Positions 1-4,829 of a stretch of 6,161 nt of DNA are shown in pieces. This DNA comes from an uncultured Clostridia bacterium (lineage in GTDB: Bacteria; Bacillota; Clostridia; Oscillospirales; Acutalibacteraceae). Every line of letters starts with the position of its first letter. The first letter of the stretch is position 1. Position numbers and translations under genes: made by a program. The notes beneath the pieces were generated by a model that was not told the DNA's origin, searched no databases, and worked only from the letters and a program-made list of their open reading frames with translations. The stretch lies in contig CAMHNT010000132.1 of the NCBI GenBank assembly GCA_946186535.1, positions 1-6,161 on the forward strand. The letters are read 5' to 3'.

Positions 1-57
1 ACTATATTAAAACAAGGAACAGACGCTGATAAATTATATTTTATCGAAAAAGGTTAA
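1..57 (+). pseudogene. C-terminal end of a truncated cyclic-nucleotide-binding-domain protein (probable remnant)
   Basis: Frame 1 is open from the left edge to a TAA at 55-57 and reads TILKQGTDADKLYFIEKG. This fits the first conserved part of the cNMP-binding domain (Crp/Fnr-type sensors and related proteins), with the pattern hydrophobic-x-x-G-x-x-A-D-x-L-Y-F-I-x-x-G. In intact proteins that domain continues for tens of residues, including the phosphate-binding cassette, so stopping here removes most of it. Past the stop the same frame reads RFVVSLDLIR before a TGA at 88-90. That still resembles the next beta strand of the fold, as expected of a decayed gene. The family call rests on 18 residues and pattern memory, and the rest lies outside the window. 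Alternatives are a sequencing error or a chance match in an unrelated C-terminus. Confidence 0.45.
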
Positions 58-73
58 AGGTTTGTTGTTTCTC

Positions 74-102
74 TTGATTTAATTCGCTGAATATATTATA
101 AT
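74..102 (+). promoter_or_regulatory. Sigma-A-type promoter for the LRR lipoprotein genes
   Basis: A -35 box TTGATT (74-79) and a perfect -10 box TATAAT (97-102) are separated by exactly 17 bases. Transcription would begin near 109, giving a leader of about 50 bases before the ATG at 160. The -35 box lies inside the apparent remnant of the upstream reading frame. A second TATAAT at 112-117 has no convincing -35 partner. Confidence 0.6.
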
Positions 103-141
103 TAACTAAATTATAATGATGAATTATGTATGAAAATCATC

Positions 142-148
142 GAAAGGA
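142..148 (+). promoter_or_regulatory. Ribosome binding site deciding the start at 160
   Basis: GAAAGGA lies 11 bases before the ATG at 160, which is rather far but usable. The in-frame ATG at 130 has no purine-rich site upstream, and the ATG at 148 overlaps this site. Starting at 160 also gives a standard lipoprotein signal peptide. Confidence 0.5.
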
Positions 149-159
149 TGAATTGCGCA

Positions 160-1305
160 ATGAAATATATTACAAGAGTGGTGTGCGCCGCAGTTGCTGC
201 CGCTATGCTGCTTTCGTTTGTGGGCTGTAAAGATAAAAATGATGACAATAAAGTAAACTCTCCGGACGAGCCGGTAACTTCGGTTACGTCTTCGGAAACA
301 GCCGACGCACCGTCCGAGAGCGGCTCAACATATAAAATAGGAAGCGTTACGTTTGACAGGAACGTTACCGAGCTTCAGCTTGGAGACGTTACGTTTACGG
401 ATGAAGATCTTAAGTTTATATCAACATGTACGAATCTTGAATATTTCGGTGTTCTTTCCTCGAATCTTACGGATCTTGAATTCCTGAGCGGTCTGACGAA
501 GCTTAAAACGGTTGTTATAGGTACGAGCGACCTTCAGGATCTCAAGTCGATTTCGGAGATTACAACGATTGAAAATCTTTCGATTATCAACGCAAATCTG
601 AGATCTCTCAACGGCTGTGAAAATCTTACGAACCTGAAAACAGTCAATTTTACAAACAATCTCATCGATAACATCAGCGCACTCGAAAAGTGCAGAGATA
701 TCGAGAGCATTAACCTTGAATCAAATCTCATCAGCGATATTTCTCCGCTTGCGAGTCTGAACAGTCTTACAGTTCTGAATCTGGGAAGCAACGCTATCTC
801 GGACGGAACCGTGCTTTCTTCGCTGACGAGCCTCAAGGAGCTGAATGTCGCATGCAATATGCTGTCTGATCTTTCGTTCCTCTCGAGTCTCACCGAGCTT
901 GAGATCCTCGATCTCAAGGCTATCAATCCCGACGATAAAGAGATATTCATTGATATGACGAATCTGAAGGAACTTGACCTCACCGATTCCAATCTTTCAC
1001 GCAGCGATATCATAAAAATCATGATCTGGCTCAAGGACTGCAACGTTAAGAGCAGTTATGTCGTGACGGATGAAGAGCTTAACCGCGGAATTGAAGACGA
1101 AGAAACCGATACAGATACCCAAGAGGACACCGAGTCCGAAAACGAGAATTCCGGCTTGGGTCTCGAAGAGAGTTCCGCAAGCAGCGAGGAAGAGTACGAC
1201 TACAACGATATAATCGATGACAATCAGTATGACGATGAAAACGATTATGACTATGATTATGATTACGATTACGACGATTATTACGATGATGACTATTGGT
1301 ATTGA
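160..1305 (+). CDS. Leucine-rich-repeat lipoprotein with acidic Tyr/Asp-rich tail (first paralogue)
   Basis: Predicted surface lipoprotein of 381 residues; its ligand is unknown. The signal peptide (MKYITRVVCAAVAAAMLLSF) ends in a lipobox FVGC with the lipidated cysteine at residue 23, so the protein should be tethered to the outer face of the membrane. A Ser/Thr/Asp/Glu linker covers about residues 25-57. A short cap (YKIGSVTFDRNVTELQL) leads into nine LRRs in strict 22-residue spacing, about residues 93-290, of the internalin/SDS22-like type with consensus xxLxxLxLxxNxIxDIxxLxxL. A C-terminal cap follows, then a strongly acidic tail (about 310-381) ending in alternating Asp-Tyr and DDDYWY. 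No sortase signal, dockerin or catalytic domain is visible. The next gene is a paralogue 25 bases downstream with no terminator between, so the two are probably co-transcribed. The frame is open upstream to the ATG at 130, but 160 has the better ribosome binding site and signal-peptide length. Confidence 0.88.
   Translation: MKYITRVVCAAVAAAMLLSFVGCKDKNDDNKVNSPDEPVTSVTSSETADAPSESGSTYKIGSVTFDRNVTELQLGDVTFTDEDLKFISTCTNLEYFGVLSSNLTDLEFLSGLTKLKTVVIGTSDLQDLKSISEITTIENLSIINANLRSLNGCENLTNLKTVNFTNNLIDNISALEKCRDIESINLESNLISDISPLASLNSLTVLNLGSNAISDGTVLSSLTSLKELNVACNMLSDLSFLSSLTELEILDLKAINPDDKEIFIDMTNLKELDLTDSNLSRSDIIKIMIWLKDCNVKSSYVVTDEELNRGIEDEETDTDTQEDTESENENSGLGLEESSASSEEEYDYNDIIDDNQYDDENDYDYDYDYDYDDYYDDDYWY
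1243..1278 (+). repeat. Degenerate hexanucleotide repeat encoding Asp-Tyr dipeptides
   Basis: Five consecutive GAYTAY units (1243-1272) followed by a related GACGAT encode (Asp-Tyr)n in the tail of the first LRR lipoprotein. The units differ at the third codon positions (TAT/TAC, GAT/GAC). This suggests the peptide pattern is kept by selection as well as by recent slippage. On the opposite strand the same DNA gives the Ile/Val-rich false reading frame seen at 997-1608. Confidence 0.7.
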
Positions 1306-1330
1306 TCGATAAGTTTTTTGAGGTGTATAT

Positions 1331-2656
1331 ATGAACAAGTCGCTAAAAATTGTTGCCGGCATGCTCAGTGCGGTAATGGCGTTTCCTATGCTGACGGCAT
1401 GCAATCGCTCGGAGGAAGAGGAGCCGAATGCGTCGGCGGATACTTCTTCGGTTTCCGTTGTGAGCACGGCTGTTGACACAAACGATGTTCCGGCAGCTAT
1501 GAGTCCGCTTGCACAGGAAGAGTTTATTTTCGGTAACGTTTTCTTCAACAAGGCAGTTACAACAATCGAGCTTTCCAACACGACGATCGATTCGTTTGAA
1601 CAGCTCACGGAATGTCCCTATCTTCAGACCCTGACTCTCAACGGATGTGAGATCAATGATTATTCAGGACTCAATTCCCTGACTCAGCTCAGCAATCTTA
1701 CCATTTCCGACTGCGGATTTGAAAACCTGAGCTACATTAGCGACCTCATTCAGTTACAGACCTTGGATATATCAAACAACAATATTTCCGATATCATAAA
1801 GCTTGCGTCGCTTAAAAATCTTACTTCTCTCATGGTGACAGGCGGAGATGTAAAGGGACTCGGAGCACTGAAGTATATGACGAAGCTTCAGATACTGAGA
1901 ATAGACGCAAGGAGCTGTTCGGATCTTTCGCCGCTTGAAAACACGAAGAAGCTGAAGGAGCTTTATATCTACAGCGAGGCGGCTTCCGATATTTCGGATC
2001 TGGAAAACCTCACCGATCTGAGAACGCTTGAACTCAGAATGCCGAAGCTCAGAGATATTTCCGTTCTTGAGAACATGCAGTACCTCAGCAACGTTAATCT
2101 TTCGGGTACCGAGATCGATACGGTGAGACCTCTCAGAAATATCACGAATATGGTTTCTCTCGATATTTCCGAGACGAATGTCACTGAGGTTTATTTCCTC
2201 AAGAGAATGACTTTCCTTGAAACGCTTATTCTTACGGGAGATCAGATCACGGACTTTTCGAATCTTGCTTACTGTACGGGACTGACATATCTCGACGTTG
2301 CGAATACGGGCATATCTAAGCAGGAATATGAAGCTCTCGTCAATGTTCTTCCCGATGCGACAATCGTTTACAAACACGATGACGGCACAGCCCTCGAAGC
2401 CGATACGGATAAAACCGACTCCGATAATTCGGACAGTGAAGAAGATACTGATTCCGAATATTACGGCGATGAAGAAGAACGTCCGGAGCAGGGCAAAAAC
2501 TATGAGGAAAACGGGGAAGATGAAACCAACGGAAGCTCAAACGGATACTGGTTTGAGAATGATTTTACCGGCGGCTATTCTTTCTACAGCTATGATGATG
2601 GTGCGGTTTATAACGACGGTGAAAACGGTCATTATTATAACGGCGAACCTGTTTAA
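1331..2656 (+). CDS. Leucine-rich-repeat lipoprotein with acidic aromatic tail (second paralogue)
   Basis: Predicted surface lipoprotein of 441 residues; ligand unknown. A GAGGTG ribosome site (1320-1325) lies 5 bases before the ATG. The signal peptide ends in a near-ideal lipobox LTAC with Cys24, followed by an acidic/Ser linker to about residue 60. The cap FIFGNVFFNKAVTTIEL matches the cap of the preceding gene, which supports an origin by tandem duplication. Eleven LRRs run in unbroken 22-residue register: a hydrophobic residue recurs at 98, 120, 142, 164, 186, 208, 230, 252, 274, 296 and 318. The LRR C-cap is near ISKQEYEALVNVLPDATI (328-345). From about 350 the tail is rich in Asp/Glu/Ser. 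From about 405 it is rich in Tyr/Phe/Gly/Asn, ending HYYNGEPV. No sortase motif or enzyme domain is seen. LRRs of this type usually serve in protein-protein or host/substrate binding, which is the inferred role. A terminator follows 13 bases after the stop. Confidence 0.9.
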   Translation: MNKSLKIVAGMLSAVMAFPMLTACNRSEEEEPNASADTSSVSVVSTAVDTNDVPAAMSPLAQEEFIFGNVFFNKAVTTIELSNTTIDSFEQLTECPYLQTLTLNGCEINDYSGLNSLTQLSNLTISDCGFENLSYISDLIQLQTLDISNNNISDIIKLASLKNLTSLMVTGGDVKGLGALKYMTKLQILRIDARSCSDLSPLENTKKLKELYIYSEAASDISDLENLTDLRTLELRMPKLRDISVLENMQYLSNVNLSGTEIDTVRPLRNITNMVSLDISETNVTEVYFLKRMTFLETLILTGDQITDFSNLAYCTGLTYLDVANTGISKQEYEALVNVLPDATIVYKHDDGTALEADTDKTDSDNSDSEEDTDSEYYGDEEERPEQGKNYEENGEDETNGSSNGYWFENDFTGGYSFYSYDDGAVYNDGENGHYYNGEPV

Positions 2657-2669
2657 TTTCTGAAATTCT

Positions 2670-2704
2670 ATCCCGACGCTTTCAGATGAGTGTCGGGATT
2701 TTTT
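2670..2704 (+). terminator. Intrinsic terminator after the LRR pair, abutting the next gene
   Basis: The stem 2670-2681 pairs with 2688-2699 over 12 positions (ATCCCGAC with GTCGGGAT, then four pairs including two G-T), with a six-base loop. A run of six T (2699-2704) follows. This is a strong Rho-independent terminator. The ribosome binding site of the next gene begins at the base after the T-run, so the hairpin may also act as an attenuator for that gene. Confidence 0.85.
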
Positions 2705-2711
2705 GTGGGTG
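2705..2711 (+). promoter_or_regulatory. Ribosome binding site deciding the S66-like gene start
   Basis: GTGGGTG lies 5 bases before the ATG at 2717, the same geometry as GAGGTG before the ATG at 1331. An in-frame GTG at 2690 lies within the terminator hairpin and has no ribosome site, so 2717 is the better start. Confidence 0.55.
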
Positions 2712-2716
2712 AATAT

Positions 2717-3577
2717 ATGAGTAATAAAAGTAAAGTGGGCTTGACGGCTTGTTCAAACGGGTTATCAACATCTTCAAGGGAGACTGTTGAAAAGCTGACC
2801 GGAATTTTAAATGAAATATCTTTGGAAGCTGTTTTGAGTGAATATATTTATGCGGAGAATTCGATGTTCCAGGGGTCGGGAAAAGAGAGAGCAAAAGCGC
2901 TGACGGATTTTTATGCTGACGATGAGATAAAAGCGATATTCGATATTTCGGGCGGAGATATTGCCAATGAAATAATTCCCTATCTCGACTTCGATTTCAT
3001 TAAAAGAACAAAAAAGGATTTCTGGGGTTACAGCGACCTCACAACAATAGTCAATGCTTTGTACACAAAAGCGGGAAAGACATCCGTTTTGTATCAGGTG
3101 AGAAATCTTGTATATAATCCCGAATTTCAGAAGCGGAAATTTTTTGATTCATTCGTTAATGGCGGAAACGCTCTTTTTGATTTTCCGTACGAATTTGTTC
3201 AGGGAGAGAGTATGGAGGGGGTTGTCGTCGGAGGGAACATCAGATGTTTTCTGAAGCTTGCCGGAACGGATTGTTTTCCCGATTTAAACGGAAAGATTCT
3301 GCTTCTGGAGTCACTGGGCGGTTCCGTGCTTCAGATGGTGACTTATTTAAGCCAGCTGAAAATGCTCGGAGCTTTTGAAAAAGTTGGCGGAATCCTTCTC
3401 GGAACCTTCACGAAGCTCGAAGAGAGTGAAGGGTCGTGCTGTATGGCGGACCTCGTGAAGGAGTATGCCGGAAATATTCCGATTGCGAAAACACGCTTCA
3501 TCGGTCACGGTACGGATTCGTATGCGGTCAGAATAGGAGCAAAGTATAAATTCCGAAAGAATGCGGTGGTGTTTTAA
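2717..3577 (+). CDS. S66-family (LD-carboxypeptidase/MccF-like) protein lacking the nucleophile serine
   Basis: Protein of 286 residues with no signal peptide, so probably cytoplasmic. Family S66 enzymes (LdcA, MccF) are serine peptidases of about 300-350 residues with a Ser-Glu-His triad. They trim tetrapeptide muropeptides or detoxify microcin C-like compounds. Recognisable landmarks are ISGGDIANEIIPYLDFD (77-93, nucleophile elbow), GYSDLT (104-109), GGNIRCFLKLAGT (172-184), GKILLLES (192-199) and FIGHGTDSYAVRIG (261-274). Glu198 and His264 sit where the triad Glu and His belong, about 66 residues apart as in known members. The elbow normally reads GG-x-x-S-x-x-(LL); here that Ser is Ala83. 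The usual Gly-Pro after the GYSD segment is also absent (YQVRNLV, 126-132). It is therefore probably not a normal S66 peptidase and may be a binding protein, a pseudoenzyme or a subfamily with altered chemistry. The next gene starts 3 bases after the stop. Confidence 0.82.
   Translation: MSNKSKVGLTACSNGLSTSSRETVEKLTGILNEISLEAVLSEYIYAENSMFQGSGKERAKALTDFYADDEIKAIFDISGGDIANEIIPYLDFDFIKRTKKDFWGYSDLTTIVNALYTKAGKTSVLYQVRNLVYNPEFQKRKFFDSFVNGGNALFDFPYEFVQGESMEGVVVGGNIRCFLKLAGTDCFPDLNGKILLLESLGGSVLQMVTYLSQLKMLGAFEKVGGILLGTFTKLEESEGSCCMADLVKEYAGNIPIAKTRFIGHGTDSYAVRIGAKYKFRKNAVVF
3565..3571 (+). promoter_or_regulatory. Ribosome binding site supporting a TTG start at 3581
   Basis: GGTGGTG, inside the last codons of the S66-like gene, lies 9 bases before the TTG at 3581. 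That start supplies the two lysines of the signal peptide n-region (MSKINLK). The alternative ATG at 3605 has no comparable site and would lose those charges. Confidence 0.5.
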
Positions 3578-3580
3578 ATA

Positions 3581-4468
3581 TTGAGTAAAATAAATCTGAA
3601 AATCATGATTTCCGTTCTTATGCTTATTATATTTGAGGGATTTAGTATTCTCCATGTGTTTGCTGCGCAGGCGGAGCTTTCGGCGGTGTGTCCGGGAAGC
3701 GTAAATATAGGCCGCTCTTTTGATGTTACCGTTTCGATGAACGGCAGTGCGGATATTGATGCCATACAGTTCAGCGTATCTTATGACAGAAATTATCTTT
3801 CATTTAAAAGTGCGTCTGCTGTTCAGTCGGGCGAACTGAGTACTTATGACGAAAACGGAAAGCTCGGAGTAATTTTTCTTAAGAACGGCGTGATAGAAAA
3901 GGGCGATTTAATAACCCTGAGTTTTACCGCAAAAACGGGAAACAGCTCGAGTCGTCAGAAAATTTCGTTTGAATTCGTGGAAGCAGTTGACAGCGGTTTT
4001 AACGACAAAAAAATCGGAATGACCGATTCGGTTTCGATAGATATTATAAAAGCGAGTGATTCGTCAAAGTCGGGTTCGTCGAAGTCTGCCGGATCCGTTA
4101 CGTCGAAGAAGTCAACGTCGGATTCAAAGGATTCCGAGTATTCTTCAACCGACTCCCAGGAGAATTTTTCGCATCAGGCTTCCGACGGAGCCGAAGGTTC
4201 CGAAGGAATCGAGGAAAAGTTCAGCGGAATGGGATACGGCGGAACGGTTGTTTCACGCAACGGCGATTATTTCAGGGAGTCTGTTTCCGAAAGTAATGAC
4301 GGGTTCAAATATGTGATCTTCGGCGTAAGCGGAACGCTCGCTTTTGTGTTGGTGGGCGCAGTCTGTTACCGTATGGGAAAAGGAAAGGATAACGTTGTTC
4401 CTGAAGATGAAAACAGTATTTCCGAAACCGAAAGGTTATTCATAAAATATTGGGACGGAAAACAATAA
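3581..4468 (+). CDS. Membrane-anchored protein with a cohesin-like extracellular domain
   Basis: Protein of 295 residues with a TTG start. A signal peptide (residues 1 to about 31, possible cleavage after AQA) leads to a domain (about 32-157) that fits the cohesin/carbohydrate-binding-like beta-sandwich. Its landmarks are VNIGRSFDVTVSMNGSADIDAI, then FSVSYDRNYLSF (the YDxxxLxF signature), then KGDLITLSFTAKTG, and it closes with TDSVSIDI. Next come a Ser/Lys/Asp-rich linker (158-240), one transmembrane helix (about 243-263, YVIFGVSGTLAFVLVGAVCY), positive-inside residues RMGKGK, and an acidic cytoplasmic tail ending WDGKQ. The domain should thus face outward. Cohesins bind dockerins in cellulosomes, but single cohesin-like domains also occur in proteins unrelated to cellulosomes, and no dockerin is present here. 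It follows the S66-like gene by 3 bases, so the two are probably translationally linked. A terminator lies 21 bases downstream. Confidence 0.8.
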   Translation: MSKINLKIMISVLMLIIFEGFSILHVFAAQAELSAVCPGSVNIGRSFDVTVSMNGSADIDAIQFSVSYDRNYLSFKSASAVQSGELSTYDENGKLGVIFLKNGVIEKGDLITLSFTAKTGNSSSRQKISFEFVEAVDSGFNDKKIGMTDSVSIDIIKASDSSKSGSSKSAGSVTSKKSTSDSKDSEYSSTDSQENFSHQASDGAEGSEGIEEKFSGMGYGGTVVSRNGDYFRESVSESNDGFKYVIFGVSGTLAFVLVGAVCYRMGKGKDNVVPEDENSISETERLFIKYWDGKQ

Positions 4469-4489
4469 CAAAAATTTAATAAATTAAGA

Positions 4490-4532
4490 AAAACGCCTTG
4501 AAAAAGCTTCTTTTGCTTCAAGGCGTTTTATT
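4490..4532 (+). terminator. Intrinsic terminator after the cohesin-like gene
   Basis: AAAACGCCTTGAA (4490-4502) pairs perfectly with TTCAAGGCGTTTT (4517-4529), giving a 13-bp stem with a 14-base loop and a T-rich 3' side (TTTTATT). The A-run on the 5' side means it could also terminate transcription from the other strand, although no opposing gene is seen in the window. Confidence 0.85.
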
Positions 4533-4674
4533 GTATTGTTACACATAAAATTCGTTAAATATTTATTTAAAATACATATATACTTAATGTCGATTTTTAT
4601 ATTTCGTAAAAAACAGTTCATAATTTTTGCATAATATAGCTAACAATTTCTTTTGGATTTTGTCAATAATAAAA
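4533..4674. other. AT-rich intergenic spacer
   Basis: This spacer lies between the terminator and the DUF1015 promoter and is strongly AT-rich. I find no reading frame with a ribosome site, no tRNA and no riboswitch-like conserved core. Short A/T tracts are plentiful and may act as an UP element for the promoter at 4675-4703. With the leader that follows, the whole gene-free stretch is 4469-4829. Confidence 0.6.
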
Positions 4675-4703
4675 TTGAAATTTGAAAAATATTATGGTAT
4701 AAT
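4675..4703 (+). promoter_or_regulatory. Strong sigma-A promoter with extended -10 for the DUF1015 gene
   Basis: TTGAAA (4675-4680) and TATAAT (4698-4703) are separated by 17 bases, and TGG directly before the -10 box makes an extended -10 element. Transcription should begin near 4710, giving a leader of about 120 bases before the ATG at 4830. It is the best promoter match in the window. Confidence 0.78.
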
Positions 4704-4733
4704 ATCAATAATTTGAAAGTAGGGCGTTGTGTA

Positions 4734-4789
4734 ATTATTACTAAAAAATATTACATCTTTGACATTCTGATGTTATTTTTTGTAATAAT
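4734..4789 (+). promoter_or_regulatory. Long A/T-rich stem-loop in the DUF1015 mRNA leader
   Basis: ATTATTAC (4734-4741) pairs with GTAATAAT (4782-4789). After a one-base bulge, 4743-4750 pairs with 4774-4781. After a two-base bulge, ACATC (4753-4757) pairs with GATGT (4769-4773), leaving an 11-base loop. All 21 pairs are Watson-Crick. It lies wholly inside the predicted leader and ends 26 bases before the ribosome site. It matches no riboswitch or T-box that I recognise and is not a clear terminator, since a T-run (4795-4799) starts only five bases after the stem. Confidence 0.45.
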
Positions 4790-4815
4790 GTTAGTTTTTA
4801 AAATTTCAAAAACAG

Positions 4816-4824
4816 AAAGGGGAG
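4816..4824 (+). promoter_or_regulatory. Ribosome binding site deciding the DUF1015 start
   Basis: AAAGGGGAG lies 5 bases before the ATG at 4830. The frame stays open upstream to a TTG at 4713, but that codon falls about 3 bases after the predicted transcription start and has no ribosome site. Confidence 0.8.
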
Positions 4825-4829
4825 TTTTA

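Noticed and set aside
1303..1330. Possible terminator between the two LRR genes (ATCGAT followed by six T)
   Set aside because: ATCGAT is a 6-base palindrome with no room for a loop and no stable stem, so the T-run alone does not make a terminator.
997..1608. Minus-strand open frame of 203 residues with a striking Ile/Val-rich stretch
   Set aside because: It is antisense to the Asp-Tyr tail and the next gene's start. The Ile/Val run is simply the complement of GAT/TAT repeats, and a real LRR gene occupies each part of it.
2553..2581. Possible promoter TTGAGA-17-TATTCT inside the end of the second LRR gene
   Set aside because: The -10 box matches only four of six positions and it lies in coding sequence. 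A transcript from it would still meet the terminator at 2670-2704, so it is kept only as a possibility.
2690..2716. GTG start for the S66-like gene
   Set aside because: It lies within the terminator hairpin with no ribosome site, and the ATG at 2717 has one at proper spacing.
4056..4316. Plus-strand 86-residue Arg/Pro/Ser-rich open frame
   Set aside because: It is an out-of-frame shadow of the Ser-rich linker of the cohesin-like gene, with no ribosome site or recognisable domain.
4713..4829. N-terminal extension of the DUF1015 protein from a TTG, with a hydrophobic membrane-like stretch
   Set aside because: The TTG lies about 3 bases after the predicted transcription start and has no ribosome site. 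A strong site precedes the ATG at 4830, where the normal family N-terminus begins. The hydrophobic residues follow from the T-rich leader.
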